Positions 36,704-46,015 of a stretch of 64,000 bases of DNA are shown here, one piece after another. The stretch lies in assembly GCA_016189905.1 (NCBI GenBank), contig JACPRP010000001.1, forward strand, positions 62,001 through 126,000, given 5' to 3'. Position numbers and translations under genes: made by a program. How positions within the stretch are numbered: position 1 is the first letter of the stretch; each line of letters begins with the position of its first letter. Source of the DNA: Chloroflexota bacterium. GTDB taxonomy: Bacteria; Chloroflexota; UBA6077; FW602-bin22; JACPRP01. A model generated the notes under the pieces. The model searched no databases. It was given only the letters and a program-made list of their open reading frames with translations, and was not told the origin of the DNA.

Positions 36704-39025
36704 CTACCCTCCCTCTGCTATCGGAACCTTAATCGTTAACTGGGTTCCCTTTCCTGGTAATGAACGAATGACGAGCGAGCCTCCGAGAAGCTCAACCCGC
36801 TCGCGCATCCCCAGTAAGCCTAGCTGCCTGCCATCGGCAGCGTGTCCCACATCTTCCAGTTGGAATCCCCGCCCATTATCTTCGACAGACGCCATCAGCA
36901 ACCCGTCGGAGCAGCGTAATCTGATCCAGGCCTTTGTAGCACCCGCGTGCTTGGCGATGTTCGTGATGGCCTCCTGCAAGATGCGGTATACCTCAGTTTC
37001 TACTTGAGTGGCCATGCGTTCTTGAAGCCCCAGAATAGATACGTTAACGCGGATATCCTCCACTTCTAAGCGTTGCTGCGCGTATGATCGGATGGCTGCG
37101 CCAAGGCCGATGTCGTCGAGGACGGTGGGGCGAAGGTCCAGGATCATCTGTCGAACGTCGGTCAAGGCGCGCTCGCTCAAAGCTTTCGCCTGTCCCAACC
37201 GCTCGCGCTGGGCGTCAGGAATGTCGGATCGGCCGGCTTCGATAGCTTCCAAGGACATTCTCACAACGGCCAGCGCTTGCGCGAACCCGTCGTGGAGCTC
37301 TCGTGCGATGCGCCGCCTCTCCTCTTCCTGAGCGGTAATGACCTTCATCAACAGTCTGCCGCGCAGCTCCTCTTTCTGCTGAACCTCTTCATAGAGTTGG
37401 GCATTGTCCAGGGCAATCGCCGCCTGGTAGGCGATTGCCTGAAGGGCTTTCAACCCCGCCTGGGAGAAGGAAGAAGGCTCTTTGAAGTCATAAACGATGA
37501 GAATGCCGAGCGTTCCTCGCTTGGCGACCAGGGGAACGCACATGGCGTATTGAGAACCATCCACCGTGAGCCCGGCGGCCTTAAACGTACGGCTGTTTTC
37601 GGGGGTCAGATTCAGGTTTTCGTCCGTCAAGACGCGATCTGGCAGACAAACTGGCCGGCCGCTTTCGAAAACCCTTCCGATCACGCCCTCGCCGGGCCTC
37701 AAACGAGCTTCACGTAAAGCCTCGATGTCGCACCCAAAGCTGGCAACGGGAACGAGCCTGCCGAGGTGCGGCTCAAGCATTACCATCACGCCGGCATCGG
37801 CGTCCGGGCACACGCGCCTGGACTCGGTTAGGATTATGTTCAGCAGTACGGAAAGATCAAGGGTCGAGGTGAATGCCTCTGACGCAGCCAGCAAAGCGGT
37901 TACCTCGCCGGCCCGTTGCTCGGCCTCCTTCTCTAAATCAGCCTCGTACTGTTCCCTCTTATCGATCAGGTCTCGCAGCCTCTGGCGCATAGTCTCCACG
38001 GACTCCGTCAGCGTGCCTATCTCGTCTACCCGCTGCGACCGTGGGATCGGGCTCGCGAGGTCTCCTGATCCAATTCGGGCGGCGGCCAGCGTCAGCGCAT
38101 TTATAGGTTTGACCACGCGGCGGATGTCGACCCAGGCGACGGTGACGGCAACGATGAGCGAAATGGCACCAAAGGCAAACAACTGCCTCTCCAGGTCCTG
38201 GGCCAGGTCTAGCGTTGTGTACAGCGGTTGCTCCATAAGAACTCCCCAGCCAGGTACGCTAACCATTGGCGCATATGCAACGGTGTGCCGTGGCAAGCCT
38301 GGGACGTCGTGCACAACCACACCGGCTCTGCGCTCTCGAAGGAACTGGGCTATTATGTTGGCGTGTACGTTACGCCGATACCTGATACCCGTCTCGCTCG
38401 AGCTCGCCAGCACCAGGTTCTGATTCACGAGCTCCACCGCCACGGCACCCTGGTCAGCCGAGTGAAGCGTGATATGGAAGCCTGTCGCATCAGGATCCAG
38501 TTCTGCCATCAGCACACCGATGATGGCACGGGACTGATTTCGCACGGGGACTGATAAGCAGGCTAACGTTTTCCCCCCGTCTATCTGTGAGCGCCATTCG
38601 GCCACCTGCGGCTCGCCAGTGATTAAAGCTGCCCCGGCCGCCGGATGGGTCAAAAAGAAATCAGTATCATCCGTGGCTAGCTTTGGTGGCTCGCCAGCCA
38701 CGACCTTACCAGACATATCCAACAACCTGATTTCGGCAAAACCCCCAAGGCGTATTGCAGTATCGCGCAGAATTTCCCTTTTTAGCCCCAAGTCGGCATC
38801 CTCTCGCATAATGCCGGGGAACTCGGCGGTTTTCTTGAGGACCCCGATCGAATGATCCATCATGCCATCCAGGTGGCTGGCGATGGCCTCGGCAAGGACG
38901 AGGCGGGCCTCGGCGTCGGCATCGTTGCTCTTGCCGAGCGCCCATCTACCCAGATAGCCAAAAATGAGCATTACCACGAACAGACTCAAAACTACAGTCA
39001 GGATCATCCGGTACTGCAGCTTCAT
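36704..39025 (-). CDS. Sensor histidine kinase: periplasmic sensor, HAMP, GAF, HisKA_3-HATPase (NarX-like)
   Basis: RRIARELHDGFAQALAVVRMSLE; VYRILQEAITNIAKHAGATKAWI; VEDNGRGFQ; HAMP and GAF-like segments. Confidence 0.92.
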   Translation of the reverse strand: MKLQYRMILTVVLSLFVVMLIFGYLGRWALGKSNDADAEARLVLAEAIASHLDGMMDHSIGVLKKTAEFPGIMREDADLGLKREILRDTAIRLGGFAEIRLLDMSGKVVAGEPPKLATDDTDFFLTHPAAGAALITGEPQVAEWRSQIDGGKTLACLSVPVRNQSRAIIGVLMAELDPDATGFHITLHSADQGAVAVELVNQNLVLASSSETGIRYRRNVHANIIAQFLRERRAGVVVHDVPGLPRHTVAYAPMVSVPGWGVLMEQPLYTTLDLAQDLERQLFAFGAISLIVAVTVAWVDIRRVVKPINALTLAAARIGSGDLASPIPRSQRVDEIGTLTESVETMRQRLRDLIDKREQYEADLEKEAEQRAGEVTALLAASEAFTSTLDLSVLLNIILTESRRVCPDADAGVMVMLEPHLGRLVPVASFGCDIEALREARLRPGEGVIGRVFESGRPVCLPDRVLTDENLNLTPENSRTFKAAGLTVDGSQYAMCVPLVAKRGTLGILIVYDFKEPSSFSQAGLKALQAIAYQAAIALDNAQLYEEVQQKEELRGRLLMKVITAQEEERRRIARELHDGFAQALAVVRMSLEAIEAGRSDIPDAQRERLGQAKALSERALTDVRQMILDLRPTVLDDIGLGAAIRSYAQQRLEVEDIRVNVSILGLQERMATQVETEVYRILQEAITNIAKHAGATKAWIRLRCSDGLLMASVEDNGRGFQLEDVGHAADGRQLGLLGMRERVELLGGSLVIRSLPGKGTQLTIKVPIAEGG

Positions 39026-39231
39026 TTCAGCCTCGCAATCCAGATCAAAGAGCTGTACCTCTCCCGGAACGTCGACGGAGATGTGTCACCTTACACATTA
39101 TCGATAGACCATTATATCCTTAAAAGCGCCGGATGAGAAGTCTTTATGTCAATTCAGTGTGTTTTCAAATCGGCGCCACAGGCTTCGTCTGCCCTTGCTT
39201 GACTTGGGCCGGCGGATAATTTACTATACCA

Positions 39232-40380
39232 TTGCCGATACGGTTGAGGAATAAGGTGCGTTATTCAAAGAGCGAAGGCATCAAACTCGCGGCCGGCACG
39301 GCCTTGAGCCTGACGGCTATCGCGCTCGTGCTGCGCGACGTCGATATCTCGACGATGGCCAGAGCCGTCGCTAACGTGGACTACGGTCTCGCCCTTACGT
39401 CCTTTCTCACCTTCGTCTTGGCCCTTGGCGCGAAGGCCGTCCGGTGGAGCCTGCTGCTTGGCAGTTCTCAGAGTCTTCGCTACTCCAGGGCACTGACCTT
39501 TCTGATCATCGGCCAGATGATCAACGCTGCCTTTCCACTGCGTTTCGGCGAGCTAGGAAGAATCTATCTGGCTGCCGAGAAGGAAGAGGTTTCCGGCGCG
39601 GTGGCCGCCGGGAGCATCGTTCTCGAGAAAACAATCGATGCCGCGATTCTCGTCGTCAGCCTGACAATCATCATGCCGTTGATCCTGACGCCAGCCTGGA
39701 TCATTCAACCCGCGCTGCTTAGCGCAGCCAGCACAGGCACAATGCTGATAGCTGTCGTCCTGGTCCTGCGAAACAGGCGCCGGGCATCGTCGGCGTTGGT
39801 TAGGATACGGCGAGCGGTGAGCGCGCTCGCACGGCGTGCTAGTGTGCCCTCGCAGGCATCAACGCACGACGGCGATCCGAGTGTCATCAGGACTGAAGGA
39901 GAGGCTGCCGCTCTGGATCAGCAGATTAGCGCCCTGTTGTTGGCGATGCGCGAGATCGGCGATCTGCGTCCGGCCGCGGTGATACTGGCCTGGTCGGCGA
40001 TCATCTGGCTGCTATCCGTAGCCACCAACTACCTGGCCTTTCTGGCGATGGGCCTCAACCTACCGCTTCTGGCCGCTATCTTTCTTTTGATCGTTATTCA
40101 GGTGGGGGTGATGGTGCCATCGGCACCCGGTCGCGTCGGCCTCTTTCAGGCCGCGACAGTGCTCGCGCTTGCCCCTTTCTCGCTGGACGCGACCCGGGCG
40201 CTGGGCTACAGTATGCTCCTTTACGCGATCGTCTTCCTACCCGTCGTCGTCGCGGGCCCGCCCCTTCTGTGGCGGGAGCACATAAGCCTGTCCCGTTACA
40301 TCGCTCGAAACGACATTGGCAAGGCGCTGCGTCAATTGGCGACCGCCGCCCGGGGGTCCGGCTCGGAGCAGAAACTATGA
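39232..40380 (+). CDS. Lysylphosphatidylglycerol synthase TM-family (UPF0104, flippase-like) membrane protein
   Basis: Polytopic; LRFGELGRIYLAAEKEEVSGAVAAGSIVLEKTIDA; VMVPSAPGRVGLFQAATVLAL. Confidence 0.82.
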   Translation: MPIRLRNKVRYSKSEGIKLAAGTALSLTAIALVLRDVDISTMARAVANVDYGLALTSFLTFVLALGAKAVRWSLLLGSSQSLRYSRALTFLIIGQMINAAFPLRFGELGRIYLAAEKEEVSGAVAAGSIVLEKTIDAAILVVSLTIIMPLILTPAWIIQPALLSAASTGTMLIAVVLVLRNRRRASSALVRIRRAVSALARRASVPSQASTHDGDPSVIRTEGEAAALDQQISALLLAMREIGDLRPAAVILAWSAIIWLLSVATNYLAFLAMGLNLPLLAAIFLLIVIQVGVMVPSAPGRVGLFQAATVLALAPFSLDATRALGYSMLLYAIVFLPVVVAGPPLLWREHISLSRYIARNDIGKALRQLATAARGSGSEQKL

Positions 40381-41345
40381 TCTCCATCATCGTGCCGGCC
40401 CATAACGCCAGGGATCATATCGGAAACTGCTTAAGTGCTCTGTTGCAGCAGGATGGGCTGCAGGATGACTACGAAGTGATCGTCGTGGATGACGGCTCGA
40501 CGGACGGCACTGAAGACCTGGCCCGAGGCTACGGGGTACGTATTCTCTCCCAGGCCCATCGCGGCCCCGGCGCCGCGCGCAACTATGGCGCCAGCCAGGC
40601 GAAGGGATCGCTGCTCCTCTTCACCGACGCCGATTGCGAGCCCGCCGTCGATTGGGCAACCAGGATGGCTAAGGCTTTCGCTCAGCCAGAGGTCATAGGC
40701 GCTAAAGGCGCTTACAGGTGCCGCCAGAAGGGCCTTGTCGCCAGGTTCGTCCAGGTCGAGTTCGAAGACAAGTACGATCATCTACGCAAGAGCGAGTACA
40801 TCGACTTTGTCGACACCTATTCAGCGGGCTACCGACGGGAGGTCTTGCTCGCTGGTGGAGGTTTCGACCCGAGGTTCCTGCGTGCGAGCGTCGAAGACAT
40901 CGATCTGTCCTTCAGACTGGCAAAGAACGGGTGCAAGATGGTCTTCGTTCAGGATGCGATCGTCTATCATCGGCATCCGGCGACGTTGCGTGAGTACGCT
41001 CGTCGCAAATTCTGGTTCGGATACTGGCGCGTGGTTATCTACCGGCGCTTCCCTGGCAAAGCGCTGGCCGATTCACGGACACCTCTTTCTCTGCGCGTCC
41101 AGGTTACGCTCGCTGGTCTGTTGGTTCCCGCGATCCTCGCCTCCATCGCAACGACGTGGCTACTGGCGCCAGCCATCTTCATGCTCTTCATGGTTTCGAC
41201 CGTACCTTTCACGATCAAGGCCCTCTGTAAGGACCGAGCGATAGGATTGATCGCTCCCTTTATGCTTCTCACACGTGCCCTGGCTCTCGGCGTCGGCCTC
41301 GCCGCCGGTACCATCGGAACGCTCAAACGCGGAGGCAACGTCTAA
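40377..41345 (+). CDS. Glycosyltransferase family 2
   Basis: ISIIVPAHNARDHIGNCLSALLQQ, VVDDGSTDGTEDLA, FTDADCEP; 4-bp overlap with upstream gene. Confidence 0.93.
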   Translation: MISIIVPAHNARDHIGNCLSALLQQDGLQDDYEVIVVDDGSTDGTEDLARGYGVRILSQAHRGPGAARNYGASQAKGSLLLFTDADCEPAVDWATRMAKAFAQPEVIGAKGAYRCRQKGLVARFVQVEFEDKYDHLRKSEYIDFVDTYSAGYRREVLLAGGGFDPRFLRASVEDIDLSFRLAKNGCKMVFVQDAIVYHRHPATLREYARRKFWFGYWRVVIYRRFPGKALADSRTPLSLRVQVTLAGLLVPAILASIATTWLLAPAIFMLFMVSTVPFTIKALCKDRAIGLIAPFMLLTRALALGVGLAAGTIGTLKRGGNV

Positions 41346-41354
41346 ATCGCGTCC

Positions 41355-42560
41355 CTACCTATCAGACGCGATAAACCGCACCAGCGGATAGATCGCTCGC
41401 TCCCAGGTCAGTAGGCTGCGAATGGCCCGGAAGCGCGGGCGATGCGCTGCCTTGAGGTCAGGCTCGTCGAGCATGGAGTTCAACGCGGCAGCGAGCGCGT
41501 CGGCATCGCCAACTGGAGCAACCTTGCCCAGGCCGTGCGCTTCGACGAACTCGCTCCACGTGTCACCGCTCGACGTGACGATGGGTAGCTCACACCACAC
41601 ATAGTCGAGCAATCGCGTGCGCTGTGCGTAGCGCGTCTCGATAGAGCGCTGGTGGCAACTCACCCCGATGTCTGCCTCAAGGAGATAATTCTGCCGCTCA
41701 TCGTACTCTACCCAACGATCGTTGAAGAAAACGGAACGGCCCAACAAACCTAGCTTTCGGGCAAGATCGACCGCCTGGGAGTACAGACTGAGGTTGGAAG
41801 ACGCCAAGCTCGGGTCTGGATGCTCCTTGCCCATAAAGAACAGCCTGGCCTCGGGGTACGCCGCCGCGACTGTTGTCATAGCTCTGACCAGGACCAGAGG
41901 GTCGAGCCAGGCCCAGATGCCCCCGCCCCAGACGATCACACGATCCCCTTCGCCAATGCCGGGCACCACCCCCTTCAGCACCTGTCTCGTATGCGATGGC
42001 GAAATTTCCGGCAGCCCGAAAGGCACGACGTCGACCAGGTCCCGCAATCCAACCTCGCGCCCATCGCAGTGACCAATCCTGCCAGCAGCGGCCAGCATTC
42101 CCAGCCAGTAATCCCTCTGTCTCTCGTTCGAGCACACAAAGAAATCGCCCCGCCTCAACTGTTCGAGCACCACCACGAGATCTCTGGCGTGGATCACCTG
42201 ACGGTGCGCCGCCCTGCGGAAACGGTGCGCCTCGAAGTTCTCGAACAGGAATGGATCATAGAGATCCACGACCAGCGGCTGAGATACATTCTTCAGAAAT
42301 GGGAACGTCTGCAAGACGTAGCCCTGGACGAGGACGACGTCGGCGGAGGCGAGACATTCGCGAATCACGGTGCCCCTGCCATCGTACGCGACGAGCTGGA
42401 TCTGCGGGTCCGCCAGCATGGTGGCGCGTGGTGTGGCCAGAGTAACATCGGCGTGCCTGGAGAGCGCGCAGGCTATCTCCCAGCACCTGATGCCAGATCC
42501 GGCCATCCGCACGTCCACCATGTGGGACGAGACTATAAGAACCCTGGCCAACCGCTTCAC
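41355..42560 (-). CDS. Glycosyltransferase (GT4-like)
   Basis: VVDLYDPFLFENFE, RGDFFVCSNERQRDYWLGML, VIVWGGGIWAWLDPLVLVRAM. Confidence 0.78.
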   Translation of the reverse strand: MKRLARVLIVSSHMVDVRMAGSGIRCWEIACALSRHADVTLATPRATMLADPQIQLVAYDGRGTVIRECLASADVVLVQGYVLQTFPFLKNVSQPLVVDLYDPFLFENFEAHRFRRAAHRQVIHARDLVVVLEQLRRGDFFVCSNERQRDYWLGMLAAAGRIGHCDGREVGLRDLVDVVPFGLPEISPSHTRQVLKGVVPGIGEGDRVIVWGGGIWAWLDPLVLVRAMTTVAAAYPEARLFFMGKEHPDPSLASSNLSLYSQAVDLARKLGLLGRSVFFNDRWVEYDERQNYLLEADIGVSCHQRSIETRYAQRTRLLDYVWCELPIVTSSGDTWSEFVEAHGLGKVAPVGDADALAAALNSMLDEPDLKAAHRPRFRAIRSLLTWERAIYPLVRFIASDR

Positions 42561-43984
42561 CTCCGAAGCTCAGGCAACTTCCCCCGCAGGTACGAACGCA
42601 TCTCTGCGGCAAGGCCCGCTACCCCACCTACCTTCAGATAGTACAGCGCCCGCCCTGGCATCGCCCAAAACGACGGCAGTGTGGGATCAATCGTGACGCG
42701 AGGGAGGTCATGCTTCGAACCAGCAGGTCGATCTGGCGCTCTTCTTGGGAGCTCGCACCATCGGACCAATGGTAGTGAGGTGACTTCCCAGGAGAGCTCA
42801 CTGGCCGCTTTCTGAGCCTTGTCGTCGAGCGCTTTGCGCAAGTCGGGCGCGGCAAGGAATTCCCGCAGGCTTCGAACTACTTGCTCTACCGTGCTTTCGG
42901 AAACGACCCACCCCAGCGGGAAACGAGAGATCACTTGCGCGTTATTCGGCGTGGCAAGCACTGGCAACCCCGCCCCTACGTAAGCCTCGATTTCAGGGCG
43001 CACCGCGAACCGGGCTGCAAAGCAGTCTTTTTGCAGGCTGATCCCCAGATCGGCCTGTCGCAAATAGCGATTCAAGTCGCCTGTCGCGCAATTTATGAAG
43101 AACGCGTGCCGATCAGTCAACTGCCGCAGATCGCTGGCGTTCTTCGCTGCCGCAACGATGCCAGTCCGTGTCCAATCAGAGCGAGGGGACACGAGAAAGA
43201 GAATCTTCAAAGCAACGGTGCTCTGAACCAGATCGGCCACCGCATGGACCAGGGTAACCGGATCGAGCCACGGCAAGTCGTCGAGAGCCCAAGCCACCAC
43301 CATGTCACCTTCCCGGATTCCGAGGGGGAGATCTGCAAGCGAGCAACTATCAGCTTCAGAGAGCCATCGCTCGATCCCCCACGGCACCACCGCCAGCAGG
43401 TTGCCCAGCGTTTTATCGTCGGCGTAGACGAGCGGATTAACGCGGCCATAGACCGTGAGCATCCCCAGCCAGTAATCGCGCTGAGCCTCGTTAGCACAGA
43501 GAAAGAAATCGCCCACCAGCAGTTGCTCGCGAATCATTGTCTCACGCTCGGCTGCTCGCGCTGCCGGATCGATCGGGCCAGGCCATTGCGATGGATCATC
43601 GGCAATAAGCGGGTCGTAGAGATCCACGACAATAGGCGCAGTGACAGCTATCAAAGATGGCACCTGTCGCAGGACCCTGCCGTCGACGAAGACCGCATCC
43701 ACAGCGCCTCCAAAGCCTGCGTCAGGGGCAACGCTCCTGGCAGCCTCGCTATCGCGCACGCCGTCGTCGATAGAAAACTCTAGTCCCTCTGGTGTGGCGA
43801 AAGCTAAAGCGAAGGATCGGCTGAGGACTTTGCTTAGATGAGCGAGCCGCTGACCGGCGAACAGGCCTCTGTGATGCTGTCGGTTATGGCCGGGGTCAGT
43901 TATCACCAGAATGCTGCCCCTCCCGTCTCGGTGCACAGCCCAAGCTCCTTCACAGGATTGAGGAATCAGCAGCAATGTTAGCAC
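42557..43984 (-). CDS. Glycosyltransferase-like protein, divergent paralog of 41355-42560
   Basis: VVDLYDPLIADDPS, VGDFFLCANEAQRDYWLGML, MVVAWALDDLPWLDPVTLVHAV. Confidence 0.72.
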   Translation of the reverse strand: MLTLLLIPQSCEGAWAVHRDGRGSILVITDPGHNRQHHRGLFAGQRLAHLSKVLSRSFALAFATPEGLEFSIDDGVRDSEAARSVAPDAGFGGAVDAVFVDGRVLRQVPSLIAVTAPIVVDLYDPLIADDPSQWPGPIDPAARAAERETMIREQLLVGDFFLCANEAQRDYWLGMLTVYGRVNPLVYADDKTLGNLLAVVPWGIERWLSEADSCSLADLPLGIREGDMVVAWALDDLPWLDPVTLVHAVADLVQSTVALKILFLVSPRSDWTRTGIVAAAKNASDLRQLTDRHAFFINCATGDLNRYLRQADLGISLQKDCFAARFAVRPEIEAYVGAGLPVLATPNNAQVISRFPLGWVVSESTVEQVVRSLREFLAAPDLRKALDDKAQKAASELSWEVTSLPLVRWCELPRRAPDRPAGSKHDLPRVTIDPTLPSFWAMPGRALYYLKVGGVAGLAAEMRSYLRGKLPELRR

Positions 43985-44032
43985 AGCATTGCTGACCTTG
44001 TAAACGCGTCGGCATTATGGCACAATGCGTGT

Positions 44033-46015
44033 ATGGTCTTCACCCACGCTCGTCAGATAAAGGCGATTTCATTGGCGCGACCGCCCAAGGCTTGGGTCAT
44101 AATCTTCCTGGTGGCGCTGGCAATAACGATAGGCGCTTACGGGTACTGGAAGTACACCGTGGCTAGAGGCGCTCTCCAACGTGTGGAGGCTCACGTTAGG
44201 AACGCCGAGGCAGTGTGGCGGGACGCCAATGCCCAGCAAGCAGGCATCGACATCGATCGCATCCAAACGATGATGGCAGAAATCAACGCGACGCGGCAAG
44301 ATGTCGGACTTATCGTCGCCGAGACCAGAATCCTGGACCCGATCCTGTTGGTCGCGTCCTATCTGCCAGGGGTTGGGGGGGACGCGAGAGCTATTCGTCA
44401 TCTCTTACGAATGGCTGATCCTGGGTTGCAGGCGTGGGACGGCGCTAATGAAGCACAGAAAGCGGTGTTCGACGCACTGACCAAGCCCGGCGACACGCAG
44501 AGCACCCAGAGAATGCTCGCCGCAGCCCAGGCTGCATACCCAGGACTGGAGAAGATATCCCGTGCGCTCAGGGCTGTGCAGGATGAATATTCGCAGATTC
44601 CGCGGGACGGGCTACACCCCGGGCTGGCCAGGCCCATTGCCCTACTGGGCGAGCGATTGCTACAACTCGCCGAAGAGCTCGACGGCGCCCGTGAGGGCGC
44701 CAGGTTGCTCCCTGTTCTGCTTGGTGTGGGAGAGGAGAAAACCTACCTTGTTCTCCTGCAAGACTCTGGCGAGATTCGCCCCACTGGTGGCTTCATTGGC
44801 AACTATGGCATAATTGGCGTCTCCAACGGGCACATTTCGCGCCAGCAGTTTGCCGACGTCTATACGCTCGATTGGCCCTACTACTACTCGGGTAAGTCGT
44901 CGCCACCGGCGTCGATGTTCGCTCGCTACATGCCCGAGTCCACGTTTTGGGCGTTGAGGGATTCCAATATCTGGCCCGACTTCCCCACCTCGGCAAAACA
45001 GGCAGCGCAATTCGCAGTCGAAGAAGGCGCAACAGATCGAATCGACGGCGTGATCGCGATTACCCCGGCGCTGGCCAGCAGGCTGCTGCGAGTGCTGGGC
45101 CCCCTAACGGTGCCCCAGTTCGGCGAGATGATTACCGCCGACAACCTGGAAGAGCGGATAAGGTATTTCGAGACCGATGTGTCCCAGGACGAGTTGCGGC
45201 GAATCATCGGCACTGACGAGAATGTAAGCCGCAAGGTGATCACGTCGTTGTTGGTAAGCGCGCTCATCGAGCAAATCGAACACCTGGATTTAAATAAGGC
45301 TCTAGCCCTCGGGCCCGCCCTGCGGGACGCCGTACGCGCCAAAGATCTGCTGGTATACCTTGCCGAGCCTCAGGCCCAGCGAACGGTCGAGCGATTCGGC
45401 GCCGGTGGGGAGGCGAAGCCTTCACCGGGAGATTACCTGTGGATCGTGGACATGAACCTTAGCGTCGGGAAAGACAATCTTTATGTCCAGCAAGCAGTTC
45501 AGTACAGCGTCACTGTCGGGACGGACGGAGGGGCTATCGCCGATCTGTCGATCACCTATGATTACCGCAACGCGGGGGACTTGTATCTGTGGAGCATCAT
45601 GCGCGGCTATTACGGAGACTTTCTCAGGGTGTACGTCCCCCCGGGCAGCAGGTTGATAGGGAGCGAAGGTTCCGACGAGCCGGTCGCGACTACTGGCGAG
45701 CACGGCAAGACCGTGTTCGAGACGTTCCTCAAGGTCTACCCGAAGACCATGAAAACCATGAGGCTGCGCTATTGGATTCCCTTAAGGGTCTGGCGGGATG
45801 ATCCGGTGACCAAGTATCAATTGCTGATACAAAGACAGCCGGCCACCAATATCAAGTCTCTGGACGTACAGGTTATTCTGCCCGATGGCTCGACAGTCAA
45901 GCGCGCACAAAGATTGAGCGGGGAAAGCAAAGAGCTGCGCTATCGTGGCACAATCGACAACGATCTCAGTTTCGAGGTAGACTTCAAGTTGCCTGGAGCC
46001 CCTGGGGTTCCTTAA
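44033..46015 (+). CDS. DUF4012 domain-containing protein
   Basis: N-terminal TM; VGEEKTYLVLLQDSGEIRPTGGFIGNYGIIGVSNGHIS. Confidence 0.85.
   Translation: MVFTHARQIKAISLARPPKAWVIIFLVALAITIGAYGYWKYTVARGALQRVEAHVRNAEAVWRDANAQQAGIDIDRIQTMMAEINATRQDVGLIVAETRILDPILLVASYLPGVGGDARAIRHLLRMADPGLQAWDGANEAQKAVFDALTKPGDTQSTQRMLAAAQAAYPGLEKISRALRAVQDEYSQIPRDGLHPGLARPIALLGERLLQLAEELDGAREGARLLPVLLGVGEEKTYLVLLQDSGEIRPTGGFIGNYGIIGVSNGHISRQQFADVYTLDWPYYYSGKSSPPASMFARYMPESTFWALRDSNIWPDFPTSAKQAAQFAVEEGATDRIDGVIAITPALASRLLRVLGPLTVPQFGEMITADNLEERIRYFETDVSQDELRRIIGTDENVSRKVITSLLVSALIEQIEHLDLNKALALGPALRDAVRAKDLLVYLAEPQAQRTVERFGAGGEAKPSPGDYLWIVDMNLSVGKDNLYVQQAVQYSVTVGTDGGAIADLSITYDYRNAGDLYLWSIMRGYYGDFLRVYVPPGSRLIGSEGSDEPVATTGEHGKTVFETFLKVYPKTMKTMRLRYWIPLRVWRDDPVTKYQLLIQRQPATNIKSLDVQVILPDGSTVKRAQRLSGESKELRYRGTIDNDLSFEVDFKLPGAPGVP

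Noticed and set aside
42881-43783. 300-aa plus-strand ORF
   Set aside because: Antisense to a glycosyltransferase-like gene with clear paralog; treated as artefact.
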